Of a DNA stretch of 64,000 nt, positions 41,023 to 48,726 are shown one piece after another. The notes beneath the pieces were generated by a model. The model was not told where the DNA came from, did no database searches, and saw only the letters and a program-made list of their open reading frames with translations. The translations under genes were made by a program, and so were the position numbers. Source of the DNA: Nibribacter roseus (lineage in GTDB: Bacteria > Bacteroidota > Bacteroidia > Cytophagales > Hymenobacteraceae); contig NZ_JBHSYQ010000016.1 of assembly GCF_042662225.1 (NCBI RefSeq), positions 434,001 to 498,000 on the forward strand, read 5' to 3'. Numbering within the stretch: position 1 is the stretch's first letter; the number at the start of each line of letters is the position of its first letter.

Positions 41023-41952
41023 ATGAAGAAAATAGGCATATTAGGTATTGGTGGCGTAGGTGGATATTTTGGAGGACTGTTGGCTAAGAAATATGAAAAC
41101 TCTGACGAAGTCCAAATCTTTTTCATTGCCCGTGGGGAGCACGAGGAAGCCATCAAAAAAAACGGATTACAAGTTGAAGCCACCACGGGCAATTTTGTGG
41201 CTCGACCTGCTTTAGTTTCTTCTGATGCTTCTCAAATTGGACCACTTGACCTCTTGCTCATCTGCACCAAAAGCTATGGGCTTGAACAGAGCCTGAAACA
41301 GTACAGCGCCTGCATTTCACCAGAAACAGTACTGCTTCCGCTGCTCAACGGTGTTGATAGCAAAGAGAGAATTGAACAAGTGTTGCCCGAAAACGAAGTG
41401 TGGGATGGTTGCGTGTACGTGGTGTCCAGGTATATTGAACCGGGTTTGGTACGGGAGACCGGCGGCATTGGCAAACTCTTTTTCGGGTCTGATAGTGGCA
41501 CGCCGGGAAAGCTGAAGGCGGCAGAAAAATTGCTGCAAGACGCAGGCTTTAAAGCAACGCTGTCTGACAATATTCTTTCCACTATTTGGGAAAAATTTCT
41601 TTTTATTTCCTCTGTTTCCACCACCCTCACCTATTTAGATGTAACGGTGGGCGCTGTGTTGGAGAAACCGGAGTATAAGCAGCTGCTGGTGGCATTGCTG
41701 GAAGAATTAATTGCCGTAGCCGAGGCGCAGAATATTGTGCTGCCTCCAGACATCATCCAAAGAACCGTTGACACCATGGCCCGCCTCCCCTATGACACCA
41801 TCACCTCTATGTACAGCGACTACCTCAACGGCAACCGCACAGAAGCACAGTCGCTCACCGGTTATGTAACTCGTTTAGGCCATAAACTGCAGGTGCCCGT
41901 TCCGACCTATGACAAGCTGTTCGCTGCTATTCTTGAGAAAGTACAGGAATAA
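41023..41952 (+). CDS. Ketopantoate reductase-like protein
   Basis: 309 residues of the PanE/ApbA family. The N-terminal Rossmann fold has KKIGILGIGGVGGYFGG, and DLLLICTKSY lies at the strand-4 position. The C-terminal helical domain has TIWEKFLFISSVSTTLTYLDVTVG and SMYSDYLNGNRTEAQSLTGYVTRLG, the K-E-x-D-ish substrate region. The family reduces ketopantoate to pantoate for coenzyme A, but paralogues act on other 2-oxo acids, so panE is not assigned firmly. Start ATG 41023 gives the normal N-terminus; a TTG upstream is less likely. Confidence 0.85.
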   Translation: MKKIGILGIGGVGGYFGGLLAKKYENSDEVQIFFIARGEHEEAIKKNGLQVEATTGNFVARPALVSSDASQIGPLDLLLICTKSYGLEQSLKQYSACISPETVLLPLLNGVDSKERIEQVLPENEVWDGCVYVVSRYIEPGLVRETGGIGKLFFGSDSGTPGKLKAAEKLLQDAGFKATLSDNILSTIWEKFLFISSVSTTLTYLDVTVGAVLEKPEYKQLLVALLEELIAVAEAQNIVLPPDIIQRTVDTMARLPYDTITSMYSDYLNGNRTEAQSLTGYVTRLGHKLQVPVPTYDKLFAAILEKVQE

Positions 41953-41953
41953 A

Positions 41954-41981
41954 AACAGTAAACAGTGAACAGTGAACAAGA
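41954..41981. repeat. Heptanucleotide tandem repeat, unit AACAGTG
   Basis: AACAGTA, AACAGTG, AACAGTG, AACAAGA in phase, directly after the stop codon at 41952. Confidence 0.75.
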
Positions 41982-42163
41982 TTAGTAAACCCTAGGGCAC
42001 ACCTGAGTAAAAAGGTTTATCTCTTATTTTCAGCTTTTAGCAACCGGTGATAATCTGTCTCTCCTCTTCGGCAGCGCAGGTAAACTGTAAACATGAACTT
42101 AACGAAAGCCACTACTTCATTATTAGTAGATATAAACTTTTGACAGGCTTGACCATACCGTTC

Positions 42164-42199
42164 CGTTTTAAGGCTCTTTTTCTTATATACGGGCTAAAA
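42164..42199. repeat. Intergenic palindrome copy 17
   Basis: GTTTTAAGGCTC and GGGCTAAAAC with partial pairing. The convergent 41953-42284 spacer holds nothing else. Confidence 0.6.
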
Positions 42200-42284
42200 C
42201 GCGCACCTTTAAAAGATCAGTTGCCACCCTGAGCAGCTGCGAATTTATAGCAATTTTAACCTTATTATTTTTCGCTTTACTTTT

Positions 42285-42818
42285 TCAGTACAAGCCCTGT
42301 GTTTTAAAAGGAACCAAAGCTAACAGCACCGCTTGTTCATATAACTCTTTCCGGTCTAGCACACCATCAGTTAGAATTCCTACGGCCCCTCCTTTTTGTT
42401 TGGAATTTACCTGACTAAAAATCTGGTCATTGGCAGTGCCTAACTCTACTCCCTGCGCTACTAGTTCGGTTACTTGTTTAGGTAAGAAGAAGGTGCCGGA
42501 GCGGGCTTTTCCTGTTTTATTTTCTGAACAAACTACAATCCAGGCAAAGGTGGCCAGCTCCCCTAACATAGGCGCAACGCCTCCCTCCAATCCTATGTAG
42601 AAATCAGCACCTGCTATGGCGGCCCGAGCGTTTTTTACACGGTTGTAGGCCCCTTGCAATGTTTCTTCGTCGGTCATAGGTTGATCGGCCACCCCAGAAG
42701 GCACAGAGATTGGTTCGGCCTCAAAAATCTCGTCAGGAAACATCCTTTGCAGCCCAGCCAGCGCAGCTTTCACTTTCACCGGATTAGTAGAGGCTACTAC
42801 TACTTTCTTTACTTGCAT
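42285..42818 (-). CDS. yjjX: Inosine/xanthosine triphosphatase (YjjX/DUF84)
   Basis: 177 residues. The N-terminus KKVVVASTNPVKVKAALAG matches the house-cleaning NTPase start (S/T-x-N-P-x-K). VPSGVADQPMTDEETLQGAYNRVKNA and YIGLEGGVAP are YjjX signatures, and the C-terminus has KQKGGAVGILTDGVLDRKELYEQAV. The family removes ITP/XTP from nucleotide pools in the cytosol. Stand-alone; convergent with the ketopantoate-reductase-like gene. Confidence 0.88.
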   Translation of the reverse strand: MQVKKVVVASTNPVKVKAALAGLQRMFPDEIFEAEPISVPSGVADQPMTDEETLQGAYNRVKNARAAIAGADFYIGLEGGVAPMLGELATFAWIVVCSENKTGKARSGTFFLPKQVTELVAQGVELGTANDQIFSQVNSKQKGGAVGILTDGVLDRKELYEQAVLLALVPFKTQGLY

Positions 42819-42906
42819 GTTTTACTATTAATAAAGTTAAACCAAGAATGCTGCTGCATAGAACTTCAACAATTTCTGTCAAGACAAAATAGGTGAAATG
42901 ATTTGT

Positions 42907-42944
42907 GTTTTAGCCCTGTTTTAGCAAAACAAGCCTGAAAAAAC
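42907..42944. repeat. Intergenic palindrome copy 18
   Basis: GTTTTAGCCCTG with CAAGCCTGAAAAAAC. It lies upstream of yjjX (divergent spacer). Confidence 0.6.
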
Positions 42945-43090
42945 TAGAATAATACATTCACCTCTTAAAAAGAAAAGCACGAGGTATAGTTAGGGATGAA
43001 AAGAAGCCTTCATTTCTAACTGATGAAAAGTTTCTGTGTTTTATTTGTTTGCTATTTTTATCCCTAGCACCTTCCTCATTCTAACAAGAA

Positions 43091-43132
43091 CCTGTTTTAG
43101 GGCTGTTTTAATTAAAACGGCTCCAAAATAGG
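43091..43132. repeat. Intergenic palindrome copy 19
   Basis: CCTGTTTTAGGGCTG with CGGCTCCAAAATAGG. Several G-U or mispaired positions. It is the last copy before a 10-kb stretch with none. Confidence 0.6.
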
Positions 43133-43226
43133 TTTTTTTTAAAATATTTTCTGACCCTGCGTTCCCTTTGATTATAAACCATTTGCGTTGTTTCTTACAT
43201 TTTAGCTACTTTTTTTTCTACAGATA

Positions 43227-43258
43227 TTTGTCAAATAAAAAAGCGACTTCTATATTTG
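43227..43258 (+). promoter_or_regulatory. Consensus promoter of tRNA-Glu
   Basis: TTTG (43227-43230), 20 bp, then TATATTTG (43251-43258). This is an exact match to the Bacteroidota TTTG-N19/20-TAnnTTTG promoter, 18 bp before the tRNA. Confidence 0.85.
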
Positions 43259-43276
43259 CACCATCAAAACCAAAAC

Positions 43277-43348
43277 GGTCCGTTCGTCTAGGGGTTAGGA
43301 CACCAGATTTTCATTCTGGTAACAGGGGTTCGATTCCCCTACGGACTA
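43277..43348 (+). tRNA. trnE: tRNA-Glu (anticodon TTC)
   Basis: A 72-nt cloverleaf. The acceptor stem GGTCCGT pairs with ACGGACT, with a G-U at position 1-72. The D-arm is TCGTCTAGGGGTTAGGA. The anticodon stem CCAGA/TCTGG encloses TTTTCAT with anticodon TTC at 43310-43312. The T-arm is CAGGGGTTCGATTCCCCT. The discriminator is A and CCA is not encoded. A consensus promoter precedes it and a hairpin terminator follows. Confidence 0.97.
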
Positions 43349-43361
43349 CTAAGAAATATGA

Positions 43362-43397
43362 AAAGAGGCTTATTTTTCGGAATAAGCCTCTTTATGT
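43362..43397 (+). terminator. Terminator of tRNA-Glu
   Basis: AAAGAGGCTTATT (43362-43374) and AATAAGCCTCTTT (43381-43393), 13-bp perfect arms. The T-tail is short and the rest of the spacer to 43635 is empty. Confidence 0.8.
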
Positions 43398-43635
43398 TTC
43401 GGTGTACGCATTTACCCTTCTATTCCTGATACCTATTCAATTGCATACTGCATTTATACCATAAAGGAACGTAAACTTCAATATCCAGTATCGCAGTTTC
43501 AGTTCAATAAATATTGACCTTCATTAGTCGATTTCTAGCTGCCTCGTCGTAAACTATGTTTAGAATGTAGCCGCATAGAAGCATACAAAGTAGTTGGTAG
43601 AACAACATTGCAAGAAATTACTTTCTTATTTCCTG

Positions 43636-44526
43636 TCACTTAACTCCTTTATACCTAGTGATGTCTTCCATCAGCAGGCTACAAAACTTTTTCACGGCCT
43701 GCTTTTCGTATGCTTCTTTTAGTGAAACAATCATGGCAGTTCGAACCATACCGCTGCCTTTGATCGGGATGGAATACAAGCCTTCTCCTTTCACACTGGT
43801 CTGCACCAAAATGCCGTGCCAGTTTCCTGACTTAACCAGGTCTAGGATGGTAGGAATATCGTTCACTTCCATAGAAATATTAGGACTTAAACCACTCCTC
43901 TCAAACGCTTTGATGATAAAATGGCTCGTGCTGTCTCCTTTGGTAGATATCACCAGAGGAAGTTGGGAAATTTCTTCCAGCGTAATGGATGTTTTACCGG
44001 ATAAAGGAGATGATGCGCTGGTAACCAAAGTTACAGGGGAATGGAACAGGGGTTGATATTTTAGATGCTGTGTTTTGGTGGATTCGTTAAACACCAGGAT
44101 CAAATCAAACTCAAGCTGGTTTAACTCTTCCATCAAACCCTCTGATGTGCCATATACAATACGAAACTTAATTTGGGGATATTTACTGCCAAAACGCACC
44201 AACGCTGGGGTAAGAACACTGCGTAATCCGTAGGTAACCCCTATGGAAATAGAGCCTGCCTGCAGCTCATTCAAATCTTTTAACAACAGCAATCCTTCAT
44301 TTGCTTTGTTCACACTTTGTAAGGCATAATCTGCAAACAGTCCCCCTGCCTAGGTAAGTGTGATCCGCTTGCCAATTCTGTTGAACAACGGGATGTTTAG
44401 CTCTTCCTCCAGTTGTTTTATCTGTTGGGACAGGGTACTTTGGCTGATGTGCAGGCTATGCGCGGCTTCGGTAAAATTGAGCAGCTCCTTTGCCTTCAGG
44501 AAGTATCGCAGTTGTCGTAGCTCCAT
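43636..44526 (-). pseudogene. LysR-family regulator interrupted by one amber codon
   Basis: Reading from ATG 44526 gives a complete LysR helix-turn-helix: MELRQLRYFLKAKELLNF, TEAAHSLHISQSTLSQQIKQ, LEEELNIPLFNRIGKRITLT. At codon 59 (44352-44350) a TAG stands where LysR proteins have Glu or Pro (LTxAG). The frame then continues intact through the whole substrate-binding domain (SISIGVTYGLRSVLTPALVRF to ITRYKGVK) to the stop at 43636. One G-to-T change (GAG to TAG) explains it. It is divergent from the MFS-GNAT-ridA-dehydratase genes, as LysR regulators of such operons usually are. Either it is a fresh pseudogene, a sequencing error, or both domains are made separately by reinitiation. Confidence 0.88.
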
Positions 44527-44532
44527 TCTTAT

Positions 44533-44551
44533 TAATCGGTTTTATCGATTA
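44533..44551. promoter_or_regulatory. Candidate LysR-type operator
   Basis: TAATCGGTTTTATCGATTA has perfect TAATCG/CGATTA arms with the T-N11-A layout of LysR sites. It lies 6 bp upstream of the regulator and 77 bp upstream of the MFS gene. Confidence 0.5.
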
Positions 44552-44628
44552 TCTCCATCGAAAAATAACGTTTTACGAATCTATTCATTCTTCTGAACTT
44601 TGCACTGAGAATACTGGCAATATCTATT

Positions 44629-45855
44629 ATGTCCCTGGAAGTCCTGAAACCGTCTATATCAAAGAACGTGGCGCTGGGTTTAGCTCAGATTCTTTTGTGG
44701 GGCGGCTCGTATTTCATTCTTTCAATTCTGGTCGAACCGATCATGCAGGAGACAGGATGGTCTTACCAGATGGTGTATGGCTGCCTTTCACTGTCACTGT
44801 TGATTTCCGGATTGCTGTTGCCCAGAATAGGAAAGATTATAGGTGAAAACGAGAAGAACTTTGTCTTGCCTTATGCCGGGGCCATCATGGCATTGGGCCT
44901 GACCATCATTGGCTTGTCAGACCATTATCTTTTGTTCTTGGCGGGTTGGGCCATCATAGGTGTTGCCATGGGGATGGGCTTGTATGATGCATTGTTTGCT
45001 TCCCTTGGAAAGAGCTACGGGATGGCCACCAGCAAGGTAATTGTACAGGTAACCCCGATTGCCAGCCTGGCCCCCACCATTTCCTGGTTTCTTGTTTCGC
45101 TTCTGTTGAGTAACTACGGTTGGCGTTCTTCCTGTTTTATATATGCAGCCATATTACTGGTTACTATATTTCCTATTCATCGGTTTGCCTTACCTCTTGC
45201 AGCGGGCAATACTGGCAAACAACCACCGCTGAATGATAACAAGGCCATCTCTCACAAGCCTTTCCGTTCCAAGGTCTATTACCTGTTACTTGTTAATTTT
45301 ACGATCGGCGCCGTTTTGACGACTGGTATTATCATTCACCTGATAGACATTCTACTGGATAAAGGAATGGCTATGGCAACTATAGTGGGTGCCGTTGCTT
45401 TTTTAGGGCCCAGCCAGGCTGGAGTTCGGGTACTGGAGTTGCTGTTCTCTAAAAATAAACCTGCCAAAACAGCTGTCATTTCGGGCGTCGTCACGCTCCT
45501 GGGCATTTTACTGTTATTGCTCAACCCCAACTTTGCGATATTGGGGATTATCTTGTTCGGAATGGGAAACGGGATGCGCTCTATCTTAAGAGGAACGTTA
45601 CCTTTGGCTATTTTCGGGCAGGAACAGTATGCCGCTGTTGTGGGAAAACTAGCCCGTATGCCGTTGATCGCCCAAGCCTTAACACCTTTTATTGGCAGCT
45701 TTCTGATAGCGCAGTACAGCGCTACGGTATTTCTCTTCACATGCTGCCTTTTGGCGCTTATCAATATCATGCTCTTTTTGATGGTGCCGAAATTAATGCC
45801 TCAACAAAATGAATTGCGAGGAAGCATTACAGTCAGCGTGGCTACCAAAAGCTAA
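44629..45855 (+). CDS. MFS transporter
   Basis: 408 residues with about twelve transmembrane helices and a central loop (about residues 195-215). ALGLAQILLWGGSYFILSILV is helix 1, and LLPRIGKIIGENEKNF stands at the loop 2-3 position. Related permeases are encoded beside LysR and amino-acid or organic-acid genes. The substrate is unknown. The operon context (GNAT acetyltransferase, RidA, PLP dehydratase) suggests an amino-acid-like compound or its export. It is divergent from the broken LysR gene with a palindromic operator between them. Confidence 0.85.
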   Translation: MSLEVLKPSISKNVALGLAQILLWGGSYFILSILVEPIMQETGWSYQMVYGCLSLSLLISGLLLPRIGKIIGENEKNFVLPYAGAIMALGLTIIGLSDHYLLFLAGWAIIGVAMGMGLYDALFASLGKSYGMATSKVIVQVTPIASLAPTISWFLVSLLLSNYGWRSSCFIYAAILLVTIFPIHRFALPLAAGNTGKQPPLNDNKAISHKPFRSKVYYLLLVNFTIGAVLTTGIIIHLIDILLDKGMAMATIVGAVAFLGPSQAGVRVLELLFSKNKPAKTAVISGVVTLLGILLLLLNPNFAILGIILFGMGNGMRSILRGTLPLAIFGQEQYAAVVGKLARMPLIAQALTPFIGSFLIAQYSATVFLFTCCLLALINIMLFLMVPKLMPQQNELRGSITVSVATKS

Positions 45856-45950
45856 TAAGAATTAAGTAAATGAACAGAATTAGATTAATCAATCCGCTTC
45901 AATTTAAATATCTATAAATTATTTATTTAATAGCGTTTACAGAACAAAAA

Positions 45951-45985
45951 GTCTTGTGTCTGATGTCTTGATACTTGTGTCCTTT
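45951..45985. repeat. Degenerate heptanucleotide tandem repeat
   Basis: GTCTTGT, GTCTGAT, GTCTTGA, TACTTGT, GTCCTTT in phase, between the MFS and GNAT genes. Confidence 0.7.
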
Positions 45986-46019
45986 TACTTATCACATATA
46001 ACTTCATTTCAACTTACCA

Positions 46020-46535
46020 ATGGAATATAACTTCAGAAAAGCCACCTTGGCGGAGCAAAATCAAATTTGGGATATCCTCAAAGGAGCTATTAAACGCAGA
46101 AAAGCGGATGGCAGCAATCAGTGGCAGGATGGTTACCCGAATCCGGAAGTTGTAAGGAATGACCTTGAAAAAGGAGTGGGATTTGTGTTGACTGAAGGTG
46201 AGGCCATAGTTGGCTATACCGCAGTATTGATCAATGACGAGCCTGAGTATGCCCGTATTGAAGGGAAGTGGCTAACGGACAGTGATTTTGTCGTGTTTCA
46301 CCGGGTAGCCATTTCTGAGAATCACTTAGGGAAAGGTCTGGCCAAAAAGATATTGGATTTTATAGAAGCTTATGCGCTCAGCAACCACATCTACAGCATT
46401 AAAGCAGACACCAACTTTGATAACGTTGCTATGATGAAGACCTTTGAAAAGGCAGGCTATGTCTATTGCGGGGAGGTATATTTTAGAGGAAGCCCGAGAA
46501 AAGCATTCGAGAAAATGCTGACTAAAAATGCTTAG
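46020..46535 (+). CDS. GNAT-family N-acetyltransferase
   Basis: 171 residues with the GNAT fold. EYNFRKATLAEQNQIWDILKGAI opens the domain, FHRVAISENHLGKGLAKKILDFIEAYA carries the acetyl-CoA loop (xxLGKGLA), and NVAMMKTFEKAGYVYCGEVYFR is the C-terminal strand/loop. It probably acetylates a small amine or amino acid. It lies between the MFS gene and ridA on the same strand, so it may act on the compound handled by this cluster. Confidence 0.88.
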   Translation: MEYNFRKATLAEQNQIWDILKGAIKRRKADGSNQWQDGYPNPEVVRNDLEKGVGFVLTEGEAIVGYTAVLINDEPEYARIEGKWLTDSDFVVFHRVAISENHLGKGLAKKILDFIEAYALSNHIYSIKADTNFDNVAMMKTFEKAGYVYCGEVYFRGSPRKAFEKMLTKNA

Positions 46536-46588
46536 AGAGCAGTTAGCAGCAATATTGACATCATTACTATTAATTTGACCACAGCTTC

Positions 46589-46969
46589 ATGAAAATAATC
46601 ACGAATGAACAACTGCCTGCCGCAAATGGGCATTACAGCACAGCCATCATCTCCAATAACCTATTGTTTGTTTCTGGCCAGTTACCTGTTTCAACAGATG
46701 GAACGCATCATCATGACGAACCTTTTGAAAGGCAATTCGAAGTAGTTTTTGAGAACATACTTCAAATATTGCACGCATCAGATACGGAAAAGGAGAAGAT
46801 AGTGAAAGTAACAGCCTACATTTCCGATGTCAGTTTATGGCCGGAGTTCAATAAACTTTACGCCTCTTTCATGGGAGACCACAAGCCGGTAAGAACCGTG
46901 GTACCCGTGCCAGCTTTACACTATGGTTACCAGTTAGAAGTAGAACTCATAGCAGAGATTAAGGAATGA
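46589..46969 (+). CDS. ridA: RidA-family enamine/imine deaminase
   Basis: 126 residues, one RidA (YjgF/YER057c) domain: LPAANGHYSTAIISNNLLFVSGQLP, FENILQILHASDTEKEKIVKVTAYISDV and RTVVPVPALHYGYQLEVELIAEI. The catalytic Arg of the R-T-x-x-x-V motif is present. RidA hydrolyses 2-aminoacrylate and related imines released by PLP dehydratases. It overlaps the following dehydratase gene by four bases (ATGA), so enzyme and detoxifier are made together. Confidence 0.93.
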   Translation: MKIITNEQLPAANGHYSTAIISNNLLFVSGQLPVSTDGTHHHDEPFERQFEVVFENILQILHASDTEKEKIVKVTAYISDVSLWPEFNKLYASFMGDHKPVRTVVPVPALHYGYQLEVELIAEIKE

Positions 46970-47898
46970 AAAATCTATTAGTCGAAGTACAGGAAAGGAT
47001 AAACCCATTCATCCATAGAACACCAGTCCTGACATCCAACTTGCTTAATGAAATAGCGGGCTGTGAGCTGTTCTTCAAATGCGAGAACTTCCAGCGTATG
47101 GGTGCATTCAAAATGCGCGGGGCTGTAAACGCCATTATGCAGTTAACGGATGCGCAGAAACAGAAGGGTGTGGTGACACATTCATCCGGAAACTTTGCCC
47201 AAGCTCTGTCACTAGCCGCTAAAAGCTTAGGTATAGCCGCCTATGTAGTGATGCCTTCCACCGCACCCACCGTAAAAAAGAACGCTGTGAAAGGGTATGG
47301 AGGCATTGTAGTGGAGTGCCCCCCGACAAATGAAGCAAGAGAAGCATATTCCAATCGTCTGGTGGCAGAAAAAGGCTTGACTTTTATCCATCCCTCCAAT
47401 GATCTGGATGTGATATTAGGACAAGGAACCGCAGCATTGGAACTGCTTGAGGACTATCCTGATTTGGACTGTATCTATGCTCCTGTAGGAGGCGGGGGTT
47501 TGGTTGCAGGCACAATACTGGCAGCTGAAAATTTTTCAACGAAAATAAAAGTTGTAGGAGCAGAACCCGCTCTTGTAGATGACGCTTACCGCTCCTTAAT
47601 TTCAAATAAAATTGAAACGCACGATAACAAATCCACCATTGCCGACGGACTTAAGACGCAATTAGGCGACGTTAATTTCCCGATTATCAAAAAAGGAATT
47701 GACCATATTGTGCTGGTGGAGGAAGAGGAGATTGTAGAGGCCATGCGCTTGATTTGGGAAAGAATGAAAATTGTGGTAGAGCCTTCAAGTGCTGTTGCGT
47801 TTGCTGGATTATTAAAAGAAAAGGGGACACTGAAAAACCAAAGGGTAGGGATTATACTATCAGGTGGCAAAGTAGACGTGCAGAAGTTGCCGTTTTAA
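46966..47898 (+). CDS. PLP-dependent serine/threonine-type dehydratase
   Basis: 310 residues of fold type II. FIHRTPVLTSNLLNEIAG, the PLP lysine in RMGAFKMRGAVNAI, THSSGNFAQALSLAAK, the phosphate-binding GGGGLVAGTI, and the C-terminal VEPSSAVAFAGLL and LSGGKVDVQKL are all present. There is no ACT regulatory domain, so it is the catabolic/serine-racemase/threo-3-hydroxyaspartate lyase type rather than biosynthetic IlvA. It deaminates a hydroxy-amino acid to a 2-oxo acid through an enamine that RidA clears. The precise substrate is not visible. Confidence 0.9.
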   Translation: MKNLLVEVQERINPFIHRTPVLTSNLLNEIAGCELFFKCENFQRMGAFKMRGAVNAIMQLTDAQKQKGVVTHSSGNFAQALSLAAKSLGIAAYVVMPSTAPTVKKNAVKGYGGIVVECPPTNEAREAYSNRLVAEKGLTFIHPSNDLDVILGQGTAALELLEDYPDLDCIYAPVGGGGLVAGTILAAENFSTKIKVVGAEPALVDDAYRSLISNKIETHDNKSTIADGLKTQLGDVNFPIIKKGIDHIVLVEEEEIVEAMRLIWERMKIVVEPSSAVAFAGLLKEKGTLKNQRVGIILSGGKVDVQKLPF

Positions 47899-48028
47899 TT
47901 GATGTAGTTGCTGACGGTTATTTGAATTTAAAGAGTATCATGACCACTCCTCTCCTACTAACAAGTAATCAATGGCAACGATCAAATGTATGGGTATAAA
48001 ATTCGTTCATTCATTCCCGGGCACTACT

Positions 48029-48065
48029 AAAAAGTCCTTTAACTTTCACTGAAGGGCTTTTTATT
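48029..48065 (+). terminator. Terminator of the dehydratase operon
   Basis: AAAAAGTCCTTT (48029-48040) pairs with GAAGGGCTTTTT (48051-48062), imperfect in the inner part. The T-run continues. Confidence 0.7.
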
Positions 48066-48235
48066 GGACTTCGGTCACTTGTTTTTATGTGTACTTATTA
48101 AAAATGCAAGTTGCTTCTCCTTTATTACATGGATACTTTCTTCCTCTTTCCGAATGTATAGAAGAATTCACTCATATGCCTCTACAGAACATTATTGTCA
48201 GACCTGTCATAGGTGCAGGGGCTAAGATAAAAAAA

Positions 48236-48267
48236 CTTGCTTGACAAATTTAGGTACATTAAATTTG
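48236..48267 (+). promoter_or_regulatory. Candidate promoter of the SpoIIAA-like gene
   Basis: CTTG (48236-48239), 20 bp, TAAATTTG (48260-48267). It fits TTTG-N20-TAnnTTTG with one change. The ATG follows 43 bp later. Confidence 0.55.
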
Positions 48268-48310
48268 CAATTTAGATTTTAATGACACTTCTTCAGGGAG
48301 GATTGGGAGT

Positions 48311-48700
48311 ATGGAAGTACAGGCTGGGGTTATGCAGTTGGAGATAGAAGGGAAAAGGCTTATTGCCAGTTGGCCAACCCTTGAGAGCGTCAACTCTCCT
48401 GAATTCTTCAGATCCTTTGTTTCTCTTTTCGTAACGATTAGAGAAAGACATATCTCCGAGTTAATTTTAGACTCAGGACAGCCACAGGGCGGTACTGTTT
48501 CTGAACCAATCATCAACTTCGGTTTAAAAGTAGCTCCCTTTACCGCACTTAAACGGGTTGCCTTGCTCGAGTCAACCGACTTTCATTGGGATAACAACCT
48601 ACTGCAGATTTTATGTTACCTAAGTACTTCCATGGACTTTCCGCTGGAAGTTAAATTATTCCCCTCTAGATCTCTTGCCCTTGAATGGCTAATTACCTGA
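48311..48700 (+). CDS. SpoIIAA/STAS-like small protein
   Basis: 129 residues, no signal peptide. An N-terminal beta pair (VMQLEIEGKRLIASWPTLESV) is followed by helices and strands, ending in PSRSLALEWLIT. That ending resembles SpoIIAA-like proteins, where a final helix carries an A-x-x-WL motif. Such proteins are often small cytosolic partners in signalling. It is convergent with a six-PAS histidine kinase whose stop codon lies 26 bp away. Identification is by pattern only; it could equally be an unrelated alpha/beta protein. Confidence 0.55.
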   Translation: MEVQAGVMQLEIEGKRLIASWPTLESVNSPEFFRSFVSLFVTIRERHISELILDSGQPQGGTVSEPIINFGLKVAPFTALKRVALLESTDFHWDNNLLQILCYLSTSMDFPLEVKLFPSRSLALEWLIT

Positions 48701-48726
48701 CCTCATAGCCACTTCAGGAAGGCTTT

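Noticed and set aside
43168..43464. 98-codon frame spanning tRNA-Glu
   Set aside because: It overlaps the tRNA, its promoter and its terminator; not a gene.
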